Shown: piece by piece, positions 15,770 to 25,335 of the stretch
How the letters are laid out: each line of letters starts with the position of its first letter
Numbering within the stretch: position 1 is the first letter of the stretch
Assembly: GCA_037440525.1 (NCBI GenBank)
Contig: JBBITW010000020.1
Coordinates: 1 to 30,397, forward strand
Direction of reading: 5' to 3'
Source of the DNA: JBBITW01 sp037440525
GTDB lineage: Bacteria; Desulfobacterota; BSN033; UBA1163
Length of the DNA stretch: 30,397 nt
Translations under genes and position numbers: made by a program
Notes under the pieces: generated by a model
What the model saw: the letters and a program-made list of their open reading frames with translations, nothing else
What the model was told of the DNA's origin: nothing
Database searches by the model: none

Positions 15770-16702
15770 TCATAATCCTTTCTCTTTTGAAACTTTTAAA
15801 TAAAACGGGCGAAGCTGTTTTATAATAGAAATCAATCCTCCGGGAAAGAATAATACAATCAATATAAATGTGAATCCAAAGATAAGAATATGGATCTCAC
15901 CAAGGCTTATAGCAAATATCTCGCTCAGTCCGAGGAAACATATAGACCCAATAATTGGTCCCGAAACTGTCCCCAATCCACCAATAAAGGTGGTAAGGGT
16001 AGGTAAGAACGACCATGAAAGCTCAAATGGGGTATAGTAATAATAGCTCACCTGATGGTATGCAAATACCCCTCCTCCAAGGCCTGCCAAGAGACTGCTT
16101 ACCTCTAATGAAAGGATTTTGTATCTAAATGTCTTTATCCCCAATGCCTCGGCCGCACCTTCATCATCTCTTATCGCAACAAGGGCAAGCCCTTTTCTGG
16201 AATTGGCAATATGATAGACCACAAATACTGTGAGGCCCGAAATGAATAAGGCAAGATAATATCTGGAGGGGAGATTATAATTTATAATATAATCGCTTGA
16301 TAGTGAACCAGGAACAGGAAATATATTCCCGATTGTGATCTGACCGATCATGGCAAGGGCAAGCGTTCCGATTGGGAAATAAGCAGATCTCATTCTTAAA
16401 CAGGGGATACCAACAATAGCGGCCAATAAAGCAGATGAAATCCCTCCACCCATCATGGCAATTGATATAGGAACCCCACTCACCCATAGCAGTCTTGTTA
16501 TGAGAGCTCCTATACCAAAAAAGGCAGAGTGACCAAGGCTCACCTGCCCGGTAAAACCTCCAATGAGATTCCAGCTCTGGGCAAGATTGATATAGAGGAA
16601 AAACATCACCATCATATTTATAAGATACTCATCCTTTATGAACATGGGCAATATAATAAGAAGGATAGAGAAGATTATGGCCAGATTCCTTGTATTCGTC
16701 AT
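15770..16702 (-). CDS. livM: LivM-type ABC permease (importer A)
   Basis: This 310-residue inner-membrane permease of the branched-chain amino acid family (HAAT) has multiple membrane spans. It carries the LivM signature AQSWNLIGGFTGQVSLGHSA near residue 41 and the cytoplasmic coupling loop ALVAIRDDEGAAEALGI near residue 175. The ATG overlaps the livH stop by four bases (ATGA). It ends the LivG-LivF-LivH-LivM set, after which the inverted-repeat element interrupts the run. The imported solute is inferred, not known. HAAT systems near aromatic pathways often take up aromatic acids. Confidence 0.93.
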   Translation of the reverse strand: MTNTRNLAIIFSILLIILPMFIKDEYLINMMVMFFLYINLAQSWNLIGGFTGQVSLGHSAFFGIGALITRLLWVSGVPISIAMMGGGISSALLAAIVGIPCLRMRSAYFPIGTLALAMIGQITIGNIFPVPGSLSSDYIINYNLPSRYYLALFISGLTVFVVYHIANSRKGLALVAIRDDEGAAEALGIKTFRYKILSLEVSSLLAGLGGGVFAYHQVSYYYYTPFELSWSFLPTLTTFIGGLGTVSGPIIGSICFLGLSEIFAISLGEIHILIFGFTFILIVLFFPGGLISIIKQLRPFYLKVSKEKGL

Positions 16703-17565
16703 GCTTCAATCCTCATTCCAAATAGTCCCTTAGGGAATAGTATCATGATCAAAATAAATACTCCAAGTCCTGTCACCTCACGATAAGGTGCACCAAAAAG
16801 AAATACACTTATCGCCTCTATTATCCCTAAAAAAATTCCTGCTGGAAATACCCCGTATATATTTCCTATCCCTGAGAGCATCACAACCACAATGCCTTTA
16901 TTAAACCACTGTATTCCTGCTGTTGGGGAGAATGCCTTAAGTCCGATCAACACAGAAGGTATTCCTGCAAGGGCTAAACTTATTGCAAAAGAGACGAGGA
17001 AGGTTCGATTCACATTTATCCCCATAAGACTCGCGGCCTCATGATCCTGGCTTACCGCTACGATGGATTTACCAAAATAAGTCCTTGTCAAAAAGAGATG
17101 AAGAAGGGAGATAATGAGGAGAGCCATTATAACCCCTGAAAAGCCTATTAATGGGATTCTTATGTTGTAAACCCCAAATGTTAACCCAGAATAGGATGGG
17201 GTTATACTCCTTTCATCTCCTGTCCATATCAAAGTGGCCAGATTGTCAATTAGAAGCATCAACCCGAAGCTTATCAGGAGGGAATTCTTAATCTTTATTC
17301 CCTCAGGAAATGTGATAAGGCGTGAAAAGGAACTCCGAAAGAGTATAATCCCTATCAAAAAAAGACCTCCTGCAATGAAAGGAATTGAGACAAAAGGATC
17401 AACTCCAAGCCGAAATAGCAAGAGACTTCCATAAGCACCGATGATGATAAAAGATCCATGGGCCAGATTAAGGTATCGCATCACCCCAAAGACCAATGCA
17501 ATCCCCAATGCGATGATTCCATATAGGGCACCATTTAGGATACCATAAACAATGATTTGAGCCAC
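16699..17565 (-). CDS. livH: LivH-type ABC permease (importer A)
   Basis: This 288-residue membrane permease has the LivH opening GIIALGIALVFGVMRYLNLAHG at about residues 15-36 and the coupling loop SIVAVSQDHEAASLMGINVNR. The start is GTG, with GGGAGGT eight bases upstream. It follows livF by 24 bases and overlaps livM by four, giving heterodimer partners in one message. Length is typical for the family (about 290). Confidence 0.93.
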   Translation of the reverse strand: MAQIIVYGILNGALYGIIALGIALVFGVMRYLNLAHGSFIIIGAYGSLLLFRLGVDPFVSIPFIAGGLFLIGIILFRSSFSRLITFPEGIKIKNSLLISFGLMLLIDNLATLIWTGDERSITPSYSGLTFGVYNIRIPLIGFSGVIMALLIISLLHLFLTRTYFGKSIVAVSQDHEAASLMGINVNRTFLVSFAISLALAGIPSVLIGLKAFSPTAGIQWFNKGIVVVMLSGIGNIYGVFPAGIFLGIIEAISVFLFGAPYREVTGLGVFILIMILFPKGLFGMRIEA

Positions 17566-17589
17566 GAGATCGAACCTCCCTTGAAGTCC

Positions 17590-18303
17590 CTATTTTTGCC
17601 CCATACCCAGATAGGCCTCTCTGACCTGTTGACTAATCAATAAATCCTTTGCAAAACCTTCTCCAACGATATATCCACTCTCAAGGATATAGGCCCTATT
17701 TGCAACCTTGAGTGTCATGGAAACATTCTGTTCCACAATGAAGATACTGATCCCTGACTTATTGATCCTCACGATAATATCAAAGATATTTTTTACAAGG
17801 AGCGGGGAGAGCCCGAGGGATAGCTCATCAAGTAGAAGAAATCTGTTCCGGGTCATCAATGCCCTTGCAATGGCCAGCATCTGCTGTTCCCCTCCACTTA
17901 AAGAACTTGCAATCTGATTAGATCTCTCTCTAAGGACAGGAAATATCTCGTAGACCCATTTCAATGTCTTATCTTTTTCACGCCTCGCTGCCATCAGAAA
18001 TGCACCCATCTCTAAATTCCCAATAACAGTCATCTTGGGGAAAAGTCTTCTCCCTTCGGGGACCATGGAGATTCCGAGCTCAACGATCTTATGAGGTGAT
18101 AGACGATTTAAAAGAATCCCATTATATTTAATCTCTCCATGACTTGGCCTGTGTAGACCTGCAATTGTTCGAATGAGTGTTGTTTTCCCTGCACCATTGG
18201 AGCCTATAAGTGCCACTATCTCTCCTTCTCTTACCTCAAGGCTTACATCCCAAAGAACCTGCAGATCGCCATAGTGGGCATGGATTGCTTTAAGTGTAAG
18301 CAT
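17590..18303 (-). CDS. livF: LivF-type ABC ATPase (importer A)
   Basis: This 237-residue ATPase subunit has Walker A GSNGAGKTT (34-42), signature LSGGEQQ (135-141), Walker B FLLLDE (155-160) and switch histidine/glutamine region VEQNVS. The second-helix block VPEGRRLFPKMTV is diagnostic of LivF. The start overlaps the end of livG by 14 bases. The upstream GGAGCAAGAGAGG serves both as livG coding sequence and as ribosome binding site. Confidence 0.93.
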   Translation of the reverse strand: MLTLKAIHAHYGDLQVLWDVSLEVREGEIVALIGSNGAGKTTLIRTIAGLHRPSHGEIKYNGILLNRLSPHKIVELGISMVPEGRRLFPKMTVIGNLEMGAFLMAARREKDKTLKWVYEIFPVLRERSNQIASSLSGGEQQMLAIARALMTRNRFLLLDELSLGLSPLLVKNIFDIIVRINKSGISIFIVEQNVSMTLKVANRAYILESGYIVGEGFAKDLLISQQVREAYLGMGQK

Positions 18304-19027
18304 CCTCTCTTGCTCCTAAATATGCCTCTACCACCTCTTCATTCTGAATAACCTCTTCAGGAGATCCTTCGGCAATCTTTCTCCCTGCATTGAGAACAAT
18401 CACCCTCTCAGAGAGTCCCAAAACAGCCTTCATCACATGCTCAACAACAATCAGGCTTATCCCCGATTCCCTTATCTTTCTTAAGAGATTCATGGCTAAC
18501 TGAATTTCTGTTGGATTTAGACCTGCCATAATCTCATCGAGTAGAAGGACTTTTGGTCGTGTGGAGAGGGCCTTACCGAGCTCAAGTCTTTTACGATCCA
18601 GTAAACTTAGGCTTCCTGCCATGAGCAACCGTTTTGACCCGAGACCTATAAAATCTAATATCTCTTCGGCCTCCGCCTCTGCCTGCTTCAATGTCTTGGA
18701 TGGTTCCCTTCCGTAAGCCCTGCCCAATTTTACATTCTCAATAACTTTGAGCCTTGGAAAGGGCCTTGTCACCTGAAATGTCCTTCCAATGCCCATCTGA
18801 CATATATAAGCCGATCCAAATCGTGTAATATCCACCCCTTCAAACCATATCCTTCCTCTATCAGGCTTAAAAACTCCTGCAATCAGATTGAATAATGTTG
18901 TCTTCCCAGAACCATTAGGCCCTATCAGACCTAATATCTCTCCATACTCAAGATAAAAATCGAGCTGGTCAATGGCCTTAATTCCACCAAAGGATTTTGA
19001 TAAACCAATACCTTCTAACAGATGCAT
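18290..19027 (-). CDS. livG: LivG-type ABC ATPase (importer A) with unusual signature motif
   Basis: This 245-residue ATPase has Walker A GPNGSGKTT (36-44), the LivG block GIGRTFQVTRPFPRLKVIENV, Walker B VLLLDE (160-165) and switch histidine H197 (VEHVM). The ABC signature, normally LSGGQ or LSYGQ, reads SLSLLDRKRLELG (139-151), so the two glycines are missing. Similar LSLLD variants are known among LivG-like proteins, as I recall. It begins 44 bases after the UbiD copy 2 stop. No strong AGGAGG is evident before the ATG. Confidence 0.92.
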   Translation of the reverse strand: MHLLEGIGLSKSFGGIKAIDQLDFYLEYGEILGLIGPNGSGKTTLFNLIAGVFKPDRGRIWFEGVDITRFGSAYICQMGIGRTFQVTRPFPRLKVIENVKLGRAYGREPSKTLKQAEAEAEEILDFIGLGSKRLLMAGSLSLLDRKRLELGKALSTRPKVLLLDEIMAGLNPTEIQLAMNLLRKIRESGISLIVVEHVMKAVLGLSERVIVLNAGRKIAEGSPEEVIQNEEVVEAYLGAREDAYT

Positions 19028-19071
19028 TTTTCTTCCGAAAAATTTAATTCTTTTTAGTAGGGGAAGGAATA

Positions 19072-20655
19072 CTAAACCTTCTTCCTTTCTCTGGCAATCT
19101 TTTCTCCGGTTTTATAATGCTCTCCACGGAGTGCAAGCTCAGCCTCTTCCTCATCCTCCTCTGTCCAGAATCCTAAAGAATAGCCATACCATGGAACCTT
19201 TGGGTTAAGGGTTGGTAGCCCCTCCTCCTCCCAAATCTGTCTTGCCCTCTCCATAAACTCCTTCTTCGGAAGGGAAGTTGGTGGATATGGCCACTTTCTG
19301 GTTGCATCGATGAGGATTGATGTTGTAGGTGCATAACCTGACATCCTCAGATGTTGCTCGGGTGGGGCAGCAGATGGATCGAGGTGGGCTGACTTCCCAG
19401 GAGTTATCCTTATATCGCGATCAGGCTGAACCCTCCAGCAAAGTGCCCATATATAGGAGTCAGGATCATGGGGATCTATATCTTCGTCAACAACGATTAC
19501 CCACTTCAGGTATCCAGGGTCAAGGGCAACAGCACCGTTTAAAGCCTTCCAAGGAAGTGTAAAGTCTGTCTTCTTAAGGCTTATAACACAGAACTGCTGA
19601 GTCCCACTCTCTCCATGGAGACCCACATCGACCAGTGTGTCTATCCCTAAATCATATTTCAGTAATTTATAATATGTTGCTTCATTTCCAACCCCTTTTA
19701 TTACACTGCTCTCACTGGGTGGGAATTGGCTTATAAAGGTATTCCATATAGGATTCTTTCGATGTGTTATACATTTAATATTTAGAAACAGGTTTTCCGT
19801 TGGAAGTCCCATATAACCTGTATATTCTCCAAAAGGCCCCTCTCTTTCAAGATAATCAGTTGGTATCTCCCCTTCAATTACAACCTCAGCAGTTGCAGGA
19901 ACATCAAGATCCACTGTCAAACATCGGATCAACTCAACAGGCTCTCCTGCAATACCACCAGCAACCTCATATTCGTCTGTTCCATACGGGAATTTTGTTA
20001 CAGCAACCATCCCGAGGTTTGGGGTCGCACCTATAAAAACAGCAACTGGCATTGGAATTCCTCTCTGTTTATATTTTTCCCAATGCTGGCGCATATGTTG
20101 AGGAATTCGGCAATCACATCCAACCCTTAATCTATCTTTCACCATTCCTCTATAGTTTCCTATATTGATTGATCCTGTATCAGGATCCCTCGAGACCCAG
20201 TTGGCTGCAGAGAAGTAAGGGGCATTATCAAAACCAGGAGTTGAAATCGGGATCGGGAACTCTTCCAGACCTCCATGTTCGAGGAGTGTGTCACCAAGGT
20301 GAACCTCTTCCTGTGCAGGGCCTGAGGAGATCACCCTTGGCTTTATAGGATGAAGTTGTGCCTCTGCCCATTTGGACATTATCTCCCCGGGCTTACATCC
20401 CATTGCAAGTGCATATATATTTCTCGATGCCGCATGAGCACCTACGAGCACCGAACCATTATATTTCTTCCCTTTCACATCTGTAACATTCTCAAATAGA
20501 AAAGCCTTTCTATCCTTCTCGGGTAACCCTCTTAGTTGCCATCTCACAAGTGGCTGAAGTTCAGTATCTTTATTTATCTCCCTTTTGATGGTGTATAGAT
20601 ATCCACTCCATTTTAAAAACTCCACATATTCCCTAAGATCCCTATAATATCCCAT
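19072..20655 (-). CDS. UbiD-family prenyl-FMN-dependent decarboxylase (copy 2)
   Basis: This 527-residue UbiD-family enzyme has R169 in NIGNYRGMV, the glutamates E272 and E277 of EGPFGEYTGYMG, and GGIAGEPVELIR. These match the Arg-Glu-Glu set of prenyl-FMN decarboxylases. The protein is about 50 residues longer than copy 1 and clearly a separate subfamily, with little identity outside the motifs. AAGGAGG lies about ten bases before the ATG. No small zinc-ribbon gene accompanies it. It sits between the two Liv importer sets, so the importers and the decarboxylase probably serve one pathway. Known relatives decarboxylate hydroxybenzoates, phthaloyl-CoA and similar substrates. Which one applies here is open. 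Confidence 0.92.
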   Translation of the reverse strand: MGYYRDLREYVEFLKWSGYLYTIKREINKDTELQPLVRWQLRGLPEKDRKAFLFENVTDVKGKKYNGSVLVGAHAASRNIYALAMGCKPGEIMSKWAEAQLHPIKPRVISSGPAQEEVHLGDTLLEHGGLEEFPIPISTPGFDNAPYFSAANWVSRDPDTGSINIGNYRGMVKDRLRVGCDCRIPQHMRQHWEKYKQRGIPMPVAVFIGATPNLGMVAVTKFPYGTDEYEVAGGIAGEPVELIRCLTVDLDVPATAEVVIEGEIPTDYLEREGPFGEYTGYMGLPTENLFLNIKCITHRKNPIWNTFISQFPPSESSVIKGVGNEATYYKLLKYDLGIDTLVDVGLHGESGTQQFCVISLKKTDFTLPWKALNGAVALDPGYLKWVIVVDEDIDPHDPDSYIWALCWRVQPDRDIRITPGKSAHLDPSAAPPEQHLRMSGYAPTTSILIDATRKWPYPPTSLPKKEFMERARQIWEEEGLPTLNPKVPWYGYSLGFWTEEDEEEAELALRGEHYKTGEKIARERKKV

Positions 20656-20738
20656 TTTTCTAACCCTCCTTCTTAAATCGAATTTTAATAGAATCCTCCA
20701 CCTAATTATTCAATAACTTCTAAAGAGAAACTTTATGA

Positions 20739-21446
20739 TTAAATGGCGAGATATTCATTCTTTACTTCTTCATTGCCTTCCAGAACCTCAGGTAAACTTT
20801 CAAAGACCACCTTTCCCTTTGCCACTACATAGACATAATCAGCCACCCTTAATGCCAAAGGTAGATTCTGTTCTGCAAGAAGTATGGAAAAACCACTTCC
20901 TTTAAGTTGAAGTATCACATTGCCTATGTTTTCTATCACCAGTGGTGCTAAACCCTCGGATGGTTCATCCATCAACATAAATTCAGGATTTGAGATCAGG
21001 GCCCTTGCAATGGCCAGCATCTGAAGTTCTCCACCGCTTAGTTGATTGCCTCTGTTATTAATCCTCTGTCTTAAAATCGGGAATAGATTAAAAACCTTCT
21101 CCATATCCCATAAATCCCCCTTTCGGGTCTGACGGGCTGAAATCATGAGATTCTCTCTTACAGAAAGGGATGGGAATATCCTTCTCCCCTGCGGAACAAG
21201 ACTTATACCCATCTGCGATATTCGGTAGGAAGGAAGGCCTGTTATATCTTCTCCTTTAAAATATATCTTACCACTTCGTGGATGTGTAAATCCGATTATC
21301 GAACGTATGGTAGTTGTCTTACCCATACCGTTGCGACCTACAATTGTCACAACAGATGCCTGATCACACTTTAAGGAAAGTCCCTGGAGTATGTAACTCT
21401 CACCATAATAGGTATGAATATCTTCTATCTTTAGTATCTCACTCAT
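20739..21446 (-). CDS. livF: LivF-type ABC ATPase (importer B)
   Basis: This 235-residue ATPase has Walker A GRNGMGKTT (37-45), the LivF block VPQGRRIFPSLSV, signature LSGGELQ (136-142) and Walker B FMLMDE (156-161). The ATG at 21446 is chosen because it follows the livG stop by a single base and has AAAGGG upstream. The open frame runs about 100 bases further into livG but that part is just overlap. It is the last gene of importer B, followed 83 bases later by UbiD copy 2. Confidence 0.93.
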   Translation of the reverse strand: MSEILKIEDIHTYYGESYILQGLSLKCDQASVVTIVGRNGMGKTTTIRSIIGFTHPRSGKIYFKGEDITGLPSYRISQMGISLVPQGRRIFPSLSVRENLMISARQTRKGDLWDMEKVFNLFPILRQRINNRGNQLSGGELQMLAIARALISNPEFMLMDEPSEGLAPLVIENIGNVILQLKGSGFSILLAEQNLPLALRVADYVYVVAKGKVVFESLPEVLEGNEEVKNEYLAI

Positions 21447-21447
21447 C

Positions 21448-22203
21448 CTAAACCCTTTCTCCGAGATAAACCTCCTTAACCTTTGGGTTTGCCCTGATCG
21501 ACTCAGGTTTACCATCTGCCAGCACTTCTCCATTATGAAGAACAATCATACGTTCAGCAAGTGAGAAGGCAACCTTCATGTCATGTTCTATCATCAATAA
21601 TGTAATATCCCTGGATAGATTTTGAATAATGTTGGCCAGTCTCTCTGATTCTGAAGATGTAAGCCCTGCTGTTGGCTCATCGAGAAGCAGTATCTTTGGC
21701 TCCATTGCCAATCCGAGGATAAGCTCTACATGACGCATCTCTCCATGTGAAAGGGCACGGATAGGAAAGTCCCTCTTCTCCCAGAGGGAAAACCTCTCTA
21801 AGAATCCTCTTGCTTTATCATACATATTTTTATAGGAACTCAATGGACGTATCATGTTGAAGAAGGATGTTTCGTGGGCCTCCAATGCAAGTAGGGTATT
21901 TTCCATTACAGTAAAATCCTGGAAAAGATCAACAATCTGGAATGTCCTCCCCAACCCCAGATGAGTTCGACGATGGCATGGCATCCTTGTCACATCTCTT
22001 GAGAATAAAAAGACCCTGCCTCCGGAGGGAATCAATTCACCTGTAATGATATTGAAGAGCGTTGTCTTGCCTGCACCATTTGGCCCAATTATTACTACCC
22101 GATGGCCTCCATGCTCAATGCTGAATGAGATGTTGCGGAGTACCTGAAGGCCACCAAAATTCTTATTTACCATTTCAACCTTCAATGCTTCGATTACTTC
22201 CAC
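21448..22203 (-). CDS. livG: LivG-type ABC ATPase (importer B)
   Basis: This 251-residue ATPase has Walker A GPNGAGKTT (40-48), the LivG block GLGRTFQIVDLFQDFTVMEN, signature LSHGEMRHVE (151-160), Walker B ILLLDE (171-176) and IEHDM. The start is GTG at 22203, overlapping the livM stop by ten bases. GGGGAG stands close before it. An internal ATG at residue 11 would remove part of the first strand and is less likely. Confidence 0.92.
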   Translation of the reverse strand: MEVIEALKVEMVNKNFGGLQVLRNISFSIEHGGHRVVIIGPNGAGKTTLFNIITGELIPSGGRVFLFSRDVTRMPCHRRTHLGLGRTFQIVDLFQDFTVMENTLLALEAHETSFFNMIRPLSSYKNMYDKARGFLERFSLWEKRDFPIRALSHGEMRHVELILGLAMEPKILLLDEPTAGLTSSESERLANIIQNLSRDITLLMIEHDMKVAFSLAERMIVLHNGEVLADGKPESIRANPKVKEVYLGERV

Positions 22204-23141
22204 CTCCTCCCCAGATCATAAAAAAAACCCGCAATCCCTCCACGAAAGAAAAGAACAACAAATATAAAGATGATACCTTCAATACCAAACCAGTACATTG
22301 TATAGGCACTTACATAATATCTCAGGCCTGTATAGACCAAAGCCCCAAGGAGCGGCCCCCAGAATGTACCGATACCGCCGATAAACATCATCATCATCGC
22401 ATCTCCTGACCATAACCAGTGTAGTTCTGAGGGACTAACATAACCATTAAAATAAACAAATAGCATCCCACCAATTCCCGAAATAATAGCCGAGATGATA
22501 TAGCTTAGATATTTGTATATAAATGTATTATACCCCAGGGCAATCATTCGGTGTTCATTATCCCTTATACCAACCAGGGCATGGCCAAATGGAGACTTTA
22601 TTATGAGATAAAGAAAGAAAAATGAGATTCCGGCAATTGCAATGACAAAATAGTAGAAATTGATATTATTCTCCAGAGAAATGGGAAGCCCCAATTCAGG
22701 CCGACGTATGTTTCTAATACCATCAAAACCATATGTATATGCCTGAAGCGAATACATCGCCAAAGACCATATCACATGCCCAAAGGCAAATGTCACTATC
22801 ATGAAATAGAGCTTTTTAACCCTTACTGCCAATGCCCCAAAACCTGCCCCGAGAACCACAACACCCATTATCACAATCAGGAGAAGGAGGTAGAAATTGG
22901 AAATAATCCCTCGAGTTGTCAATATCGCAACTATATAGGCTGCTGATCCCCAGAACATGGCCTGTCCGAGAGAGATCAAACCAGTATATCCTGTTAAAAG
23001 GTTTGCACTCGCCACATAGATGCTATAGATAATGATTGAGGTAACAAGTGTTACAACATAACGTGGCAAAAGAGGAATGATGAATAAAAAAAGTATTCCA
23101 AATAAACCAAATAAAAGAAATTTCAGTCTCTGGTTCATCAT
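22194..23141 (-). CDS. livM: LivM-type ABC permease (importer B)
   Basis: This 315-residue polytopic permease has the LivM block SANLLTGYTGLISLGQAMFWG at about residues 44-64 and the coupling loop ALVGIRDNEHRMIALGYN. The ATG lies two bases after the livH stop, and its ribosome binding site is weak, suggesting translational coupling. It ends in a basic tail (DLGRRWK). Confidence 0.93.
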   Translation of the reverse strand: MMNQRLKFLLFGLFGILFLFIIPLLPRYVVTLVTSIIIYSIYVASANLLTGYTGLISLGQAMFWGSAAYIVAILTTRGIISNFYLLLLIVIMGVVVLGAGFGALAVRVKKLYFMIVTFAFGHVIWSLAMYSLQAYTYGFDGIRNIRRPELGLPISLENNINFYYFVIAIAGISFFFLYLIIKSPFGHALVGIRDNEHRMIALGYNTFIYKYLSYIISAIISGIGGMLFVYFNGYVSPSELHWLWSGDAMMMMFIGGIGTFWGPLLGALVYTGLRYYVSAYTMYWFGIEGIIFIFVVLFFRGGIAGFFYDLGRRWK

Positions 23142-23143
23142 AT

Positions 23144-24010
23144 CTAACTCTTCTTACCAAAAAGACCTGTGGGTTTTACAAGCAGTACAATTACGACGAT
23201 AATATAGATTGTGAGGGAGGCATACTTCTGCCAGAGCACCTTTCCGAAGGTGTCTGCAAGCCCGAGCAGAAGGCATGTGGCAAGACACCCAGAAAGATTT
23301 CCTATCCCTCCCACAATTACAACCGCGAGGGCCAACATGATGACCTCGACATCAAGTCCTATATGTAGACCGAGAATTGGAGACCCAACAAACCCTCCAA
23401 AGCCTGCAATAAAGGCACCAAGTGAGAATACCAGTGTGAAGACCCTCGGAATATTGATCCCAAGACCTGTTGCCATCTCTTTGTCATCCACACCTGCCCT
23501 GACAATTGCACCCCATTTTGTCCTTTCCTGAAACCAATAGATTACGATGAAGACCAAAATTCCAGTAAGAATAATTGACAATCTATATGCAGGATAGTAT
23601 GTGCCAAGAAACTTTATTGAGAAGTTAAGGATGGAAGGAGGGGGAACCCATCTTGGTATTCCTGTCCAGAGAAAGAGTGAAAGGTCGCTCAGGATTAAAC
23701 TGAGGGCAAATGTCAGAAGAATGGGTTCGTGGTGTCGAAGGCCATAGAGCCTTCTCATAAAGAATCGCTCTGTTATAAATCCCAAAAATGCACCACTTCC
23801 GCCCCCTGCGATTATTGCCAGTTTGAAATCCCCTGTTGCCTCAAGTACTGTAAGACCCACATATCCGCCGACCATGAAGTATGCCCCATGGGCAAGATTT
23901 ACTATACCCATGAGGCCAAACATCAAACTCAGTCCTGCAGCCAGGAGAAAAAGCAACATCCCCAGGGCGATTCCATTGAGAGCTTGAGTAATCGCCATGG
24001 TTAATTGCAT
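23144..24010 (-). CDS. livH: LivH-type ABC permease (importer B)
   Basis: This 288-residue permease has the LivH opening LAAGLSLMFGLMGIVNLAHG (about 22-41) and the coupling loop IVRAGVDDKEMATGLGINIPR. It lies 62 bases downstream of the binding-protein gene. The ribosome binding site is weak (GAGAGTG before the first ATG). The second ATG at residue 5 is an alternative start. Confidence 0.93.
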   Translation of the reverse strand: MQLTMAITQALNGIALGMLLFLLAAGLSLMFGLMGIVNLAHGAYFMVGGYVGLTVLEATGDFKLAIIAGGGSGAFLGFITERFFMRRLYGLRHHEPILLTFALSLILSDLSLFLWTGIPRWVPPPSILNFSIKFLGTYYPAYRLSIILTGILVFIVIYWFQERTKWGAIVRAGVDDKEMATGLGINIPRVFTLVFSLGAFIAGFGGFVGSPILGLHIGLDVEVIMLALAVVIVGGIGNLSGCLATCLLLGLADTFGKVLWQKYASLTIYIIVVIVLLVKPTGLFGKKS

Positions 24011-24072
24011 CTTTTCACTCTCTTTATAGAGAATAAGTTCTTATTTTTATCTCGTCTAAAAATCTTAAATTA

Positions 24073-25305
24073 CTATTTTCCCTTCCCTGGCATGATTGTA
24101 TAACCCTCAGGGGGCTGTCGGGTCTGGGGAATGGTATCTATAACAACATTCTTCACAACACCTTCCTTCTTCTGCACCTGCTGGATGAAGAAATCCCTTA
24201 TAACATTTCCATTCCTATCCACGCTGATTGAACTGCTGCAAACCCCTTTTATCTTCGTCTCATGCATGGCTTTAAGGAATGCATCTTTATTCTCTATATT
24301 CCCCTTGATTGAATTGAGTGCAGTCAATATGAACTTCATAGCCTCATATCCTATGGAGACATCTGAATTCATCATCTTCTTCGTTCCGTATTTGGCATAA
24401 TAACGTTCTGTCAGGCGTTTATTCTCAGGGGTCTCGTAGCTAAGGACATAATGGCCAACGCTGTGGACACCTAACATCCTCTCGCCAAAGGTCTTTACTG
24501 TCAGGTAATCTGCAGTAAATGTCCAGTGTGTACAAAGTTTGATCCCTCTCTTATCAAGCCCCATCTCATAATATTGGTTGAGGAATCTAATAATCGATAC
24601 GTCCCCTGGAATAAATGGGAAGATAGCTTCTACCTCAGGCTTCAGTTGAGCGAAGTAGGGTGAGAGATCCATCTCTCCAAGGGGCCAGAGAATTGTCTGG
24701 ACAATCTCCCCACCCTTTTTCATAAATTCCTGTGCAAACGCCCATAGCTTTCCATGACTTCCAGCATAGTCGGGTCCCATAAGGGCCATCTTCCTGTAGC
24801 CAAGCTTTTCATAGGCATAGCGTCCCATTGGAAGCTCTCCCTGACCATCTGCATAGGTTAGACGGAAGACATATTTATTCGGAGGAAGTGTCACACGTTC
24901 AGCACCAGCCATTGCAATAACAACCATTGGCACATTTGCCTTTTCAATATATCCCCTTACTGCAATTGCCGCAGCACTATTTGTCCCGAAGCAGAGTATA
25001 TGAACCTTATCTTTCTCAACGAGTTTCTGTGCAACCTCAACAGATATCTTTGGGTCGGTTTTATTATCATATTCAATAATCTTTATCTCCCGTCCAGAAA
25101 CCTTATAGCCAAACTCTTCAAGAGCGAGCTCATGGCCCATCTTTGCATTCTGTGAGGTCTCCGACATAACCCCTGTAAGTTCTGTATCAATCCCGATTAT
25201 GATTGGTCCCCTCTTCTCCTGAGACATCAAAGAATCGGAAAGAAATAAGAAAAATCCAATAAATACCAAAAAAATCCCAAATACCCTATTAAACCTCTTT
25301 CCCAT
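24073..25305 (-). CDS. Liv-type ABC transporter substrate-binding protein (importer B)
   Basis: This 410-residue periplasmic type-I binding protein has a signal peptide of about 28 residues (ending SLMSQE). The lobe-1 opening IIIGIDTELTGVMSETSQNAKMGHELALEEFG is followed by IKIIEYDNKTDPKISVEVAQKLVEKDKVHI. Its ATG is preceded by AAAGGGAGGTG. It heads the order binding protein-LivH-LivM-LivG-LivF, a complete importer. It is only distantly similar to the other binding protein at 11991-13238, so the two importers probably recognise different solutes. Confidence 0.93.
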   Translation of the reverse strand: MGKRFNRVFGIFLVFIGFFLFLSDSLMSQEKRGPIIIGIDTELTGVMSETSQNAKMGHELALEEFGYKVSGREIKIIEYDNKTDPKISVEVAQKLVEKDKVHILCFGTNSAAAIAVRGYIEKANVPMVVIAMAGAERVTLPPNKYVFRLTYADGQGELPMGRYAYEKLGYRKMALMGPDYAGSHGKLWAFAQEFMKKGGEIVQTILWPLGEMDLSPYFAQLKPEVEAIFPFIPGDVSIIRFLNQYYEMGLDKRGIKLCTHWTFTADYLTVKTFGERMLGVHSVGHYVLSYETPENKRLTERYYAKYGTKKMMNSDVSIGYEAMKFILTALNSIKGNIENKDAFLKAMHETKIKGVCSSSISVDRNGNVIRDFFIQQVQKKEGVVKNVVIDTIPQTRQPPEGYTIMPGKGK

Positions 25306-25335
25306 AACACACCTCCCTTTTTGTTTTTAGATTTG

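Noticed and set aside
21447..21545. Longer N-terminus for the importer B LivF
   Set aside because: The additional 33 residues are simply livG sequence read in another frame. The ATG one base after the livG stop fits the family start.
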